Positions 44,071 to 52,144 of a DNA stretch of 55,068 bases are shown piece after piece. The notes beneath the pieces were generated by a model. The model searched no databases and had not been told where the DNA came from. It worked only from the letters and a program-made list of their open reading frames with translations. The stretch spans positions 1-55,068 of the forward strand of contig JAUPKQ010000024.1 of the NCBI GenBank assembly GCA_030837345.1. The letters run 5' to 3'. This DNA comes from Actinomycetota bacterium. Its GTDB lineage: Bacteria; Actinomycetota; Actinomycetes; Actinomycetales; Kineosporiaceae. The position numbers were made by a program, and so were the translations under genes. Each line of letters begins with the position of its first letter. Within the stretch, counting starts at the first letter, position 1.

Positions 44071-45318
44071 CGTCGACGAATCGATCGCGGCGGTCAGGGG
44101 CGCCGTCGGCTTCGACTGGGCCGTCATCCCGTCCGGGCTCCAGTTGTCGGTGTGCCACAGGTTGACCATGTAGGCCGACGTCCCCTGCGGGATCCGGTCA
44201 GACGGACCGTGGTAGTCCCACAGCGTGATGTCCTTCCCGTCCACGGTCATCGTGAACACGACCCGGTCGGCTGACCAGTCGATCCGGTAGTCGTGGTACT
44301 TCTTCGAGGAGTCGAACCCCGGGACGGCAGGCACCGCCGACGGGGACCGTTCCTCCGTACCCACCGCCTGGCAGGCGCCGAAGGCCGTGGCGTAGCACGT
44401 CGAGAGGATCTTCCCTGTCCGCAGGTTGACGACGCGGGTGACGCGTCGCTGGGCCTCGTCCGAGTCGCGGTAGTCCGTCCAGATACTCAGGTGCACCTCG
44501 TCGGGACGGGCGCACAGCACCTCGAAGTCCAGCTCGTTGTTGTCGGTGATCCCGTCGCCGTCGTTGTCCTTGCCGTCGTTGCCGTAGGTGAAGATCCCGG
44601 TGACGGCACCGGTCTTCGGCTGGGAGGCGCAGTCGGCGGTACGCACCCGGCTGCTGAAGCTGCCGTACCGGACCTGCTGCTTCGTCTCGACCTCGGCCGC
44701 GTTCGCGGGGGTCGCCCCCGCCCCTGCCGGGATGGTCAGCTCGGCGACCCGGCCGTCCGACGCCTGGGAGTCGGCGAGACCGGACTTCACCGTGCTCCCG
44801 CCGCGCGGGACGAGGACGTAGTCCGCGGGGGAGGAACCCGCCCAGTTCTCCGTCGTCCCGCCGAGTGGCGGAAGGCTGCTCGTCGCCGGGGGGCTGCTCG
44901 TCGCCGTGGTGGTGCCGGTAGTGGTCCCCGTCGCCGAGGTGGCCGACGTCGCTGAGGTGGCCGACGTCGCCCTGGTGGGCCAGGTCGCGGTAGCCCTGGT
45001 GGGCGTGACCCTCGTGGTGCCGGTCCTGGTGACCGTGGGGGCGGATGTCCACCGTCCGCGCGGCGCCGGACGCCGGTGCGACAGGCGACCCGTGTCCGGG
45101 ACCCGGTTTCTCGTGGTCCGGCTGACCGGTGTCCGGGAACCCACGCGCTCCGCGGCGACCTTCTCGGAGGCGGTCGAGCGGCCGACGGCTCCGGCCACGG
45201 GGATCCCGATCGCCGTCCCGCTGGCCACCAGGGCGAACAAGGAGGTCCCGAGGACCAGGCGACGCCGGCCTCGACGAAAGCGCCCGGGAACCTCCGGTGC
45301 GTCTGCTGGGTGTTTCAT
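44053..45318 (-). CDS. Secreted glycoside hydrolase family 16 protein
   Basis: Exported beta-glucanase-like protein (421 aa). Signal peptide or anchor (RRLVLGTSLFALVASGTAIGIPVAGAVG), a Thr/Ser/Ala linker with an ATSATSATS run encoded by 18-bp repeats near 44936-44990, then the catalytic jelly roll. The active site reads NNELDFEVL, the GH16 ExDxE motif. It is directly preceded by DNDGDGITDNNE, an EF-hand-like calcium loop whose last Glu is the predicted nucleophile. VTGIFTYGNDG and FDSSKKYHDYRIDWSADRVVFTMTVDGK follow the family pattern. Substrate (beta-1,3 or beta-1,3-1,4 glucan, or other) is not predictable. ATG 45318; four 11-bp repeats lie 26 bp upstream. Confidence 0.88.
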   Translation of the reverse strand: MKHPADAPEVPGRFRRGRRRLVLGTSLFALVASGTAIGIPVAGAVGRSTASEKVAAERVGSRTPVSRTTRNRVPDTGRLSHRRPAPRGRWTSAPTVTRTGTTRVTPTRATATWPTRATSATSATSATSATGTTTGTTTATSSPPATSSLPPLGGTTENWAGSSPADYVLVPRGGSTVKSGLADSQASDGRVAELTIPAGAGATPANAAEVETKQQVRYGSFSSRVRTADCASQPKTGAVTGIFTYGNDGKDNDGDGITDNNELDFEVLCARPDEVHLSIWTDYRDSDEAQRRVTRVVNLRTGKILSTCYATAFGACQAVGTEERSPSAVPAVPGFDSSKKYHDYRIDWSADRVVFTMTVDGKDITLWDYHGPSDRIPQGTSAYMVNLWHTDNWSPDGMTAQSKPTAPLTAAIDSSTVRPGA

Positions 45319-45343
45319 GACCCGCAAGGGTGGTGCACGAGGT

Positions 45344-45383
45344 GTCAACCTCCGGTCAACCGATCGTCAATCGACGATCAAAC
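45344..45383 (-). promoter_or_regulatory. Four 11-bp direct repeats upstream of GH16 gene (PHO-box-like)
   Basis: On the plus strand GTCAACC (45344), GTCAACC (45355), GTCAATC (45366) and ATCAAAC (45377), each exactly 11 bp apart. Read toward the gene they are GTTTGAT, GATTGAC, GGTTGAC, GGTTGAC. The repeat nearest the gene contains TTGACA, a -35 hexamer. The period and GGTTNACC shape fit OmpR/PhoP-type tandem binding; the central C of the PHO unit is G here. Confidence 0.65.
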
Positions 45384-45468
45384 GGTGGGACGTACCCAGG
45401 GACGCACGCCCGTCCAGGATCGCGCCCCGGCGACGGGCCCGTCGATCGGCCATCGGGGGGCTTCCCCC

Positions 45469-46122
45469 TCAACGTCCCGAGATCAGCCCGTCCTCGACGG
45501 CCCTGCGCCTCAGGTCGATCTTGCTGCGCGCCTCTCGCCCGCACTCGGCGTACTTCTCCCGGACCCGCCCCAGGTACGACTTGGCGGTCTCGTAGCCGAC
45601 GTCGAGCCGCCGGGCGACGCTCTTCATCGGAAGCCCGCTGGCGTAGAGCACCAGCACCCGCCGCTCCTGGTCGCTGAGCTTCGGCACGGCGGCGTCGGGG
45701 GCGTCGTCCGCGAGAAGGGCCGCGGCGACGGCCGCGCTGAGGTAGGTGTCGCCCCGGGCGGCGGTCCGGACGGCGTCGAGGATCACCGAGGCGTCCTCGC
45801 TCTTCGGGACGAACCCGAGCGCTCCGGCGCTGATGCACTCGCGGACCATCGCCGGCTCCGCGAACGTGCTGAGGACCACGGTGGCGACACCGGTCATCCG
45901 CAAGGTGGCGATCTTGACGGCGGCGGGGAGCCCGTCCCCGAGTTCGAGGTCGAGCAGGACGACGTCGACGGGGAAAGCGTCGGACGTCAGCAGCTGCGGC
46001 CACCGGGTGCAGGTCACGGCCACCCTGACATCGGCCGCCCGCCCTCCGATCCACGCGCTGAGTCCGTCGAGCAACACTTGATGATTATCAATGATGCCCA
46101 ATGTGATACTTGCGCCACCCAT
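45469..46122 (-). CDS. NarL-type response regulator with altered acidic pocket
   Basis: Regulator of 217 aa. Receiver: ITLGIIDNHQVLLDGL, phospho-acceptor Asp58 in VVLLDLELGDG, Thr/Ser in VVLSTF and Lys in FVPKSED. The usual acidic pair before the His is Asp12-Asn13, one acid short, which may change metal binding or phosphorylation. A LuxR-type domain follows (LSDQERRVLVLYASGLPMKSVARRLDVGYETAKSYLGRVREKYAECGR), longer at its end than usual. No kinase gene is adjacent. ATG 46122 lies 6 nt after CATGAT (46129-46134), so the message is probably leaderless. It is followed 150 bp later by the GH16 gene. Confidence 0.88.
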   Translation of the reverse strand: MGGASITLGIIDNHQVLLDGLSAWIGGRAADVRVAVTCTRWPQLLTSDAFPVDVVLLDLELGDGLPAAVKIATLRMTGVATVVLSTFAEPAMVRECISAGALGFVPKSEDASVILDAVRTAARGDTYLSAAVAAALLADDAPDAAVPKLSDQERRVLVLYASGLPMKSVARRLDVGYETAKSYLGRVREKYAECGREARSKIDLRRRAVEDGLISGR

Positions 46123-46647
46123 AGTCACATCATGCCCCGATCGTCTGCCGAAGATCCGCATCCACGGCCGGGAATCCGCCGCCGATCCCACGCGTCCATC
46201 ACTCGCCCCTCACCCCACGCCGACAGCCCCCACCCCAGGGGGACCCCAACCCCCGCCGTGGCTGGCCGCAACATTCACCAGGACGGTTGTCAACCATGAA
46301 TAGACTACCCAAAAGAATCACTCTGACACTCTGCGTATGCAAGGAAACCCTTCCGCACGCATGAGGACCGACAGACGGACACACCTTGCGCAAGCCGGAT
46401 ATGGGACCTCCCTCCTGAATACCACCCTCCCGGTCAACAACGTGTGCTATACGACAAGTCATCGAGGAGGCGATAGTTTCCGGAAACTCATGCCGTTTCA
46501 CGTCGTTTCACAGGGACGAACTCTTGCCGAAATCGCGAAAAACGGAGCATGCTGGCCTCACCGGGGGCCAAGCGACAGCTGAGAAGCACTCATGCCACAG
46601 ACGACCCCCCGGTAGTTATCGCAACATCTCGGAAGTGGGGAGGTAGC
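46123..46647. other. Intergenic region between divergent regulators
   Basis: No convincing gene. It carries the leaderless promoter of the NarL-type gene at its left, TTGACA on the minus strand near 46290, the palindrome at 46475-46488, a 10-bp direct repeat CGTTTCAC (46494 and 46504) and, at its right, the GGGGAGG ribosome site of the LacI gene. The segment 46300-46560 is clearly less GC-rich than the flanks. Short frames at 46199-46501 and 46337-46582 lack ribosome sites and codon bias. Confidence 0.5.
46475..46488. promoter_or_regulatory. Palindrome AGTTTCCGGAAACT, candidate LacI-family operator
   Basis: Perfect 14-bp palindrome with a central CG, the usual centre of LacI-family operators, 160 bp upstream of the LacI-type gene. 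Probably autoregulatory control of the polyol operon. Confidence 0.5.
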
Positions 46648-47730
46648 GTGGGAGCCACGGCGAGTCGCGCTAAGCGCACCACGTTGGCCATGGTCTCCGC
46701 GGAGGCGGGCGTCTCGATGGCGACCGTCTCGAAGGTGCTCAACGGACGTTCCGACGTATCTCCCACGACGAGAGCGCGTGTCGAGCAGCTCCTGCGGGAG
46801 CACCGGTACGTCCCGCCCTCCGGGCGGCGCTTCTCACCGCACGCCCGCTCGATCGCCCTCGTCTTCGACGACATCCTCAGCCCGTACGGCTGCGAGCTGC
46901 TGGGCGGCGTCGTCACCGCGGCCCGCGACGTCGACCTCGACGTCGTCGTCACCCGCACCCCCCAGCACGGTGAACACGGCGGGTCCGACCTCGACAGCGC
47001 GTGGGGACGGCGTCTCGGCGGGTCCGGCAGGATCGGCGCGATCGTCGCGGGCGCTCAGCTGACCGAGGCCCAGATCGACGGGTTCACCCTCGCCCAGCTC
47101 CCGCTCGTCATCGTCGACCCGCTCACCCGGCCCTCCGCCGACGTCCCGAGCGTCGGGTCGACCAACTGGGCGGGCGGAGTCACCGCCGGCGAGCACCTCG
47201 TCGGGCTCGGGCACCGCCGGATCGCCTACGTGGGCGGCCCGACGTCGTCCACGGTCGACCAGGCCCGCCTGCACGGGTATCTCTCCGCGCTGTCGACGGC
47301 CGGGCTGCCCACCGACCGGGCCCTGATCACCCACGGAACGTTCGAGAACCGGGCGGGGTACGCGGCGGCGAACCGTCTCTTCCAGCTCCCCGACCCGCCG
47401 ACCGCCATCTTCGCGGCCTCCGACCAGATCGCGTTCGGCGTCCTGACCGCCGCTCGCGAGCGCGGCCTGGACATCCCGCGGGATCTGTCGATCGTCGGCT
47501 TCGACGACACCTTCGTCGCGGAGTGGTCGTCACCGCGCCTCACCGCGGTCCGCCAGCCCCTCCAGGAGATGGGCAGGGTCGCCGTCCGGACGATCCTGCG
47601 CCTCGCGGACGGCGAGGCCCTCGACGCCCTGCACGTCGAGCTCGCGACCGCCCTCGTCGTGAGGGAGTCGACGGCTCCGCCGGCGGGGGGCGCCCGCGGA
47701 ATCGTCCGCACCGTGCGCGATGCTGGGTGA
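46648..47730 (+). CDS. LacI-family transcriptional repressor
   Basis: Sugar-responsive repressor, 360 aa. The helix-turn-helix with hinge reads TLAMVSAEAGVSMATVSKVL and NGRSDVSPTTRARVEQLL; the usual hinge residues follow in HRYVPP. The periplasmic-binding-like core has RSIALVFDDILSPYGCELL, GHRRIAYVGGP, AIFAASDQIAFGVL and GFDDTFVAEWSSPRLTAV. The ligand is probably a sugar alcohol or pentose acted on by the two downstream enzymes. GTG 46648 has GGGGAGG 4 nt upstream; the frame to 46549 is leader. The next gene starts at the base after its stop codon. Confidence 0.93.
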   Translation: MGATASRAKRTTLAMVSAEAGVSMATVSKVLNGRSDVSPTTRARVEQLLREHRYVPPSGRRFSPHARSIALVFDDILSPYGCELLGGVVTAARDVDLDVVVTRTPQHGEHGGSDLDSAWGRRLGGSGRIGAIVAGAQLTEAQIDGFTLAQLPLVIVDPLTRPSADVPSVGSTNWAGGVTAGEHLVGLGHRRIAYVGGPTSSTVDQARLHGYLSALSTAGLPTDRALITHGTFENRAGYAAANRLFQLPDPPTAIFAASDQIAFGVLTAARERGLDIPRDLSIVGFDDTFVAEWSSPRLTAVRQPLQEMGRVAVRTILRLADGEALDALHVELATALVVRESTAPPAGGARGIVRTVRDAG

Positions 47731-48771
47731 GTGGCAGCCGAGAACATGCTCGTGGCGCGGCTTCACGCCGCCGGTGACATCCGCACGACGACCGAGCCCG
47801 TCCCGTCTCCCGCCGAGGGCGAGCAGCTCGTCCGGGTGACGGCCGTCGGCATCTGCGGGTCGGACCTCCACTGGTACGCCGAGGCGGGGATCGGTGACGC
47901 CCGGCTCGGTGAGCCTCTCGTCGTCGGTCACGAAGCCGCCGGGGTGATCGTGGGCGGCGCGGCCGACGGCCGGCGCGTCGCGATCGATCCGGCGGTCCCC
48001 TGCGGCGCCTGCGAGTTCTGCCTCGCCGGGCACCGGAACCTCTGCCCCGGCGTCGGTTTCCTCGGACACGGCGGTACCGACGGCGCGATGCGCCAGTACC
48101 TCACCTGGCCCGGCCACCTGCTGCACCCGCTGCCGGACTCCCTGGGCGACGCCGGCGGCGCGATGCTCGAACCGCTCGGGGTCGCCGTCCACGCCCATGA
48201 CCTCGGTCATCAGCGCCTCGCCTCGACGGTCGCCGTGATCGGGTGCGGCCCGATCGGGCTCCTTCTCGTCCAGCTCGCGCGGGCGGCCGGGGCGACCCTC
48301 GTCGTCGCCGCCGATCCTCTCCCGCACCGGGCGGAGGCCGCCCGGCGGTACGGCGCGGACGCCGTCCTGCCCACCGGGCCCGGTGCCTTCGCCGCCGCGC
48401 TCGCCGACCTGACCTCCGGGCGCGGGGCCGACGTCGTCCACGAGGCCGCCGGAACCGGACCCGCCGTCGCGCTGGCGTTCGGCGCCGCGCGGCCCGGCGG
48501 CCGTGTCGTGCTCACCGGCATCCCGGACGACGACCGGACGGCGTTCGGCGCGGCGACCGCCCGGCGCAAGGGGCTGACCATCGCCGTCGTCCGGCGGATG
48601 AAGGAGGTCTACCCCCGCGCGATCGCCCTGGTGGAACGCGGGCTCGTCGACGTCGAGACGCTCGTGACGCACACGTTCGGCCTGGAGGACACGGGCCGCG
48701 CCTTCTCCACCGCCCACGCCCGCGAGGGTCTCAAGGTCGTCGTCGAACCCCAGCGGGGACCGGCGTCGTGA
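47731..48771 (+). CDS. Zinc-dependent medium-chain dehydrogenase (polyol type)
   Basis: NAD(P)-dependent alcohol dehydrogenase of 346 aa resembling sorbitol/xylitol dehydrogenases. The catalytic zinc ligands are in VGICGSDLHW and VGHEAAGV, the structural zinc cysteines in CGACEFCLAGHRNLC, and the NAD motif is VIGCGPIGLLLVQLA. It should oxidise a polyol to the ketose phosphorylated by the next enzyme. It directly follows lacI (stop then GTG, no gap); ATG 47746 is a possible later start. The substrate is not decidable from sequence: xylitol, arabitol, sorbitol and others remain open. Confidence 0.92.
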   Translation: MAAENMLVARLHAAGDIRTTTEPVPSPAEGEQLVRVTAVGICGSDLHWYAEAGIGDARLGEPLVVGHEAAGVIVGGAADGRRVAIDPAVPCGACEFCLAGHRNLCPGVGFLGHGGTDGAMRQYLTWPGHLLHPLPDSLGDAGGAMLEPLGVAVHAHDLGHQRLASTVAVIGCGPIGLLLVQLARAAGATLVVAADPLPHRAEAARRYGADAVLPTGPGAFAAALADLTSGRGADVVHEAAGTGPAVALAFGAARPGGRVVLTGIPDDDRTAFGAATARRKGLTIAVVRRMKEVYPRAIALVERGLVDVETLVTHTFGLEDTGRAFSTAHAREGLKVVVEPQRGPAS

Positions 48772-50297
48772 GCGACCCGCGCGTTCCCGGCGCGGTGAGC
48801 GACCGGCTCGTGCTCGCCGTCGACTGCTCGACGACCGCGGCGAAGGTGGTCGCCTCGGACGGCGAGGGCCGCGTCGTGTCCTCGGGCTCTCGTCCCCTGG
48901 ACCTCTCCCGGCCGGGGGCCGGCCTCCACGAGCAGGACGCGGACCAGTGGTGGACCGCGACCGTCGGCGCCCTCGCCGAGACGGTCTCAGGGCTCGGCCC
49001 GGACGCGCGGGCGGTGGCGGCGGTCGCCGTCACCCATCAGAGGGAGTCCTTCGTCCTGCTGGACGGCGCCGGCCGGCCTCTGCGCCCGGCGATCTGCTGG
49101 CTGGACAGCCGGGCGGGCGAGGAGATCGCCGAGCTGGGGACCGACCGGGTCCGTGACCTCTCCGGCAAGCCGCCCGACGTCACGCCCGCCCTGTACAAAC
49201 TCGCCTGGCTCGCCCGGCACGAGCCCGGCGTCCTGCGGGGCGCGGAGACGGTCCAGGAGGTCCACGGGTTTCTCGCCGGGCGGTTGACCGGGCACCGGAC
49301 CACCAGCACGGGCTCCGCCGACTCGCTCGGGCTGCTCGACCTCCGCCGGGGAACCTGGTCCCCGGAGCTGACGGCGCTCGCCGGGCTGCGGGCCGACCAG
49401 CTGCCCGGCCTCGCGCCGCCGGGGCGGGTGCTCGCGCCCCTGACACCCGAGGTGGCCGCCCGCCTGGGGCTTTCCGGCCCGGTACCGCTGGTGTCCGGCA
49501 TCGGCGACGGCCAGGCCGCCGGGCTCGGGGCGAACGCCCTCGACGACGACGACGCCTACGTCAACCTCGGCACGTCCCTGGTGATGGGCGTCGTGTCCCA
49601 CGAGTACCTCACCGGCCCCGCCTTCCGCACGCTCGCGGGGGCCGAGCCGGGCACCTTCGTGCTCGAGACCGTCCTGAACGCGGCCGCGTACCTCGCCGAC
49701 TGGTTCCGCCGCGAGTTCGGCGACCCCGGCGCGGGAGGTGCCGTCGACCCTGCTCTCGACGAGGCGGCGGCGGCCCTGCCCGAGGGCTCGGACGGCCTCC
49801 TGACGGTGCCGTACTGGAACTGCGCGCAGACCCCGTACTGGGATCCCCACGCCCGTGGGATCACCGTCGGCTGGCACGGCGGCCACACCCGCGCCCACCT
49901 GTACCGGTCGCTGCTCGAAGGGGTCGCGTTCGAGCTGCGCCTGCACCTCGACGGGCTGGAGGCCCGGACGGGACGACGGATCCGGGTCCTTCGGACGACA
50001 GGCGGCGGCAGTCGCAGCGCGCTGTGGACGCGGATCGTCGCGGACGTGACGGGCCGTGAGGTGCAACGCTGCGCGGGCGGGGAGATCAGTGCCCGGGGAG
50101 CCGCCGTCCTCGCCTGGACGGGCGCGATCGGAGGCACGGTGGCGGAGGCGTCGGCGGCGATGGCGGCCTTCGATGACACGGTTTCGCCCCGGCCGGACGC
50201 GACGGCCCGGTACGAGGAGTTCTCCGCCGTCCAGCGGCGCGTCTACCCCCGCCTCCGGGAGGTGCTCACCGACCTGGCGGGCGTGGTCGTTCACTGA
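48768..50297 (+). CDS. FGGY-family carbohydrate kinase (xylulokinase-like)
   Basis: Sugar kinase of 509 aa: LVLAVDCSTTAAKVV (phosphate 1 loop), GLHEQDADQWW, VTHQRESFVLLD, AICWLDSRAGEE, GDGQAAGLGANAL, NLGTSLVMG and the adenosine loop RTTGGGSRSALW. These match FGGY kinases of the xylulose/ribulose group. It probably phosphorylates the ketose produced by the dehydrogenase. The GTG overlaps the previous stop as GTGA. No transporter for the substrate is encoded in the operon, which ends at a strong hairpin (50304-50329). Confidence 0.92.
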   Translation: MSDPRVPGAVSDRLVLAVDCSTTAAKVVASDGEGRVVSSGSRPLDLSRPGAGLHEQDADQWWTATVGALAETVSGLGPDARAVAAVAVTHQRESFVLLDGAGRPLRPAICWLDSRAGEEIAELGTDRVRDLSGKPPDVTPALYKLAWLARHEPGVLRGAETVQEVHGFLAGRLTGHRTTSTGSADSLGLLDLRRGTWSPELTALAGLRADQLPGLAPPGRVLAPLTPEVAARLGLSGPVPLVSGIGDGQAAGLGANALDDDDAYVNLGTSLVMGVVSHEYLTGPAFRTLAGAEPGTFVLETVLNAAAYLADWFRREFGDPGAGGAVDPALDEAAAALPEGSDGLLTVPYWNCAQTPYWDPHARGITVGWHGGHTRAHLYRSLLEGVAFELRLHLDGLEARTGRRIRVLRTTGGGSRSALWTRIVADVTGREVQRCAGGEISARGAAVLAWTGAIGGTVAEASAAMAAFDDTVSPRPDATARYEEFSAVQRRVYPRLREVLTDLAGVVVH

Positions 50298-50303
50298 ACC
50301 CGG

Positions 50304-50329
50304 CACCGGGCGGACGGGGACGCCCGGTG
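50304..50329 (+). terminator. Terminator hairpin after polyol operon
   Basis: CACCGGGCG, 8-nt loop, CGCCCGGTG: perfect 9-bp stem starting 7 bp after the kinase stop codon. Confidence 0.7.
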
Positions 50330-50380
50330 ACGGGAGAGTGGACGCTGGGCCGCGCGCCCGGCCCAGCGAGTCTCACGAGG

Positions 50381-50749
50381 TCAGGCCGCTGTCACCCGGT
50401 CCCGGACCACGGGGTAGAGACCGGTGAGGCGGGCCTGCCGCACCCCGGCGAGGAGCGGCCGGGACGATGCGGTGAGCGCCAGCCTCGCACCCCGTCTCGC
50501 CGCGTAACGGCGGATGAGGGCCAGCACCACCAGACACAGATCACCGCGGCCCGTACCCCGGACATCGAGGACGACGACCTCCGGTCCCCCGCTGAGCAGG
50601 TCATCCAGCACCTTCCGGCAGGTGGTGAGGTCGACGGAACCGAGCCGCCCTTCGACGACGAGAACAGGAACACCCGAGGCCAGCCGGGTCGGCACGACGA
50701 GCGACTCGGCAGCGGCCCGCCGGCCGCAGGACCGCTGTCCCGTTCGCAT
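50381..50749 (-). CDS. STAS-domain protein (anti-sigma factor antagonist-like)
   Basis: Soluble 122-aa protein with a STAS fold: VPVLVVEGRLGSVDLTTCRKVLDDLL, then PEVVVLDVRGTGRGDLCLVVLALIRRYAARRGARLAL and GLYPVVRDRV. In anti-sigma antagonists the segment after VVLDV carries a phosphorylatable Ser in a D-S-S/T-G motif; here it reads DVRGTGRGDL, so the phospho-Ser is not obvious and Thr is the candidate. No anti-sigma factor kinase is adjacent. ATG 50749 has GGAGG 4 nt upstream; a longer frame to 50794 is less likely. Divergent from the DevR-like regulator. Confidence 0.82.
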   Translation of the reverse strand: MRTGQRSCGRRAAAESLVVPTRLASGVPVLVVEGRLGSVDLTTCRKVLDDLLSGGPEVVVLDVRGTGRGDLCLVVLALIRRYAARRGARLALTASSRPLLAGVRQARLTGLYPVVRDRVTAA

Positions 50750-50827
50750 CGCCGCCTCCCCGACCAGCCGGATGGCGCACCTTGATGCGCTCAATCACTG
50801 TCCTTGGCCCCCTCGGCAAGGGAACAC

Positions 50828-50839
50828 TGACCATGGTCA
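50828..50839. promoter_or_regulatory. Palindrome TGACCATGGTCA between STAS and regulator genes
   Basis: Perfect 12-bp palindrome in the 156-bp divergent gap, 67 bp before the regulator start. Possible operator; the binding protein is unknown. Confidence 0.4.
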
Positions 50840-50905
50840 TGCGAACTCATCGAACGAATTCACGCACTGCGAAGACATTCGGCAAATGACAAAGATGGTG
50901 ACGAC

Positions 50906-51568
50906 GTGAACGACAACGAACGGTTGCAGGTGTTCATCCTTGACGACCACGAGATGCTCCGGCGAGGGCTGCGGACCATGCTGGAGGAAGCGGGAGGCAT
51001 GAACGTCGTCGGGGAGGCGGGCACCGCGCAGGAGGCCCTGCGGCAGATACCCGCGCTCCGCCCTCAGGTGGCGCTTCTCGACGTCCAGCTCCCCGACGGA
51101 TCCGGCATCGAGGTGTGCCGGCAGGTACGCACCCTCGACCCCGGGATCAAGACCATGATGGTCACGACCTTCGACGACGACGAGGCACGTCTCGCCGCCG
51201 CGCTCGCCGGGGCCGCCGGTTTCGTGTCCAAGCAGATCCGCGGGCAGGCCCTCGTCACCGCCGTCCGGCGCGTGGCGGCCGGGGAGGTGTTCCTCGACCC
51301 GACGGCCGCCGCCGAGGCCGTGCGGAAGGCCCGCGGAAGCCGGACCGACCCCCGGCTCGCGTCGCTCACCGGACAGGAGCGCCGGGTTCTCGACCTCGTC
51401 ACCGAGGGGCTGACGAACCGCGAGATCGGGCACCGGCTCGGAATCGGCGAGAAGACCGTCAAGAATTACGTCACGGCGGTCCTGCTCAAACTCGGCGTCA
51501 CCAGCCGGACCCAGGCCGCCGTCCTCGGCAGCCGCATCGTCGACCGCGACGAACCCCACCGACGATAG
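50906..51568 (+). CDS. DevR/DosR-type response regulator
   Basis: NarL-family regulator of 220 aa close to mycobacterial DevR (DosR). Receiver with DD13-14, Asp59 in VALLDVQLPDGSGIEVCR, the Thr in VTTF and Lys109 in FVSKQIRG. The C-terminal DNA-binding domain LTGQERRVLDLVTEGLTNREIG and IGEKTVKNYVTAVLLKLGV matches DevR nearly residue for residue at the recognition helix (KTVKNYV). The PAS-GAF kinase at 52222 is the likely partner. GTG 50906 lacks a strong ribosome site. In mycobacteria this system answers hypoxia, NO and CO; the same regulon has not been shown here. Confidence 0.92.
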   Translation: MNDNERLQVFILDDHEMLRRGLRTMLEEAGGMNVVGEAGTAQEALRQIPALRPQVALLDVQLPDGSGIEVCRQVRTLDPGIKTMMVTTFDDDEARLAAALAGAAGFVSKQIRGQALVTAVRRVAAGEVFLDPTAAAEAVRKARGSRTDPRLASLTGQERRVLDLVTEGLTNREIGHRLGIGEKTVKNYVTAVLLKLGVTSRTQAAVLGSRIVDRDEPHRR

Positions 51569-51586
51569 GTGCCCCGGACGGACGCC

Positions 51587-51994
51587 CTACCGCGGACCGA
51601 GGCAGGCGACGACGGCGTCGACCAGGGAAGCACTCCGGATGGTCTTGGGAACCACCGCGGCCACCCCCGCCTCCTTGGCCTCCATCTCCTCCAACCGCGT
51701 CAGCACGGCGATGTGCAGCAGGACGACGAGCCGCGGCGCCACCTGGACGACCGCCCGGCACAGGTCGACACCCCGGCCGTCCGGCAGCCCGTTACCGATC
51801 ACGGCGACGTCCGGGCGGTGGAAGAGGACGGCGTCCAGGCCCGAGTCGAGGGTGCCGACCGCGGCGACGACGCGGGCGCCCGCCTCCGCCAGCTGACCGG
51901 CGAAACTCCTCAGCAGAACCGGATGTTCCTCGACCAGGACGACGGTGACGCCGTCACACGAAGGCCCGGTCCAGGTATCGAGCCTCGTTCTCAT
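51587..51994 (-). CDS. Degenerate stand-alone receiver-domain protein
   Basis: 135-aa protein with the receiver fold but without an output domain. The acidic pair is Glu22-Glu23 (VVLVEEHPVLL), the Lys is kept (VVPKTIRS), but the phospho-acceptor is replaced by Gly67 in VAVIGNGLPDGRGVDLCR, where DevR has LLDVQLPDGSG. The similarity to the neighbouring DevR-like receiver suggests it arose by duplication and lost phosphorylation. It could titrate the kinase or the regulator. ATG 51994 lies 6 nt after CATCAT (52001-52006), a leaderless start. Convergent with the regulator gene, 18 bp apart. Confidence 0.8.
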   Translation of the reverse strand: MRTRLDTWTGPSCDGVTVVLVEEHPVLLRSFAGQLAEAGARVVAAVGTLDSGLDAVLFHRPDVAVIGNGLPDGRGVDLCRAVVQVAPRLVVLLHIAVLTRLEEMEAKEAGVAAVVPKTIRSASLVDAVVACLGPR

Positions 51995-52144
51995 GGCGTC
52001 ATGATGCTCCGGGAGCCTTCACGGTGACATGACCTTGGGCATGCGTTCGCGGCCTGGTACCTCTGCCGGAGGCCTCTGATCACGGAGAATGCTTGATCGC
52101 ACCCTTCCCGCACTCTCATGTCATCGCATAGCGTAGATAACGTC

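Noticed and set aside
46199-46582. Short frames between the NarL-type and LacI genes
   Set aside because: No ribosome sites and no codon bias; better explained as regulatory DNA.
50795-50905. DevR (Dos) box in the regulator promoter
   Set aside because: No match to the palindromic GGGACT-AGTCCC-type sequence; only an unrelated TGACCATGGTCA palindrome is present.
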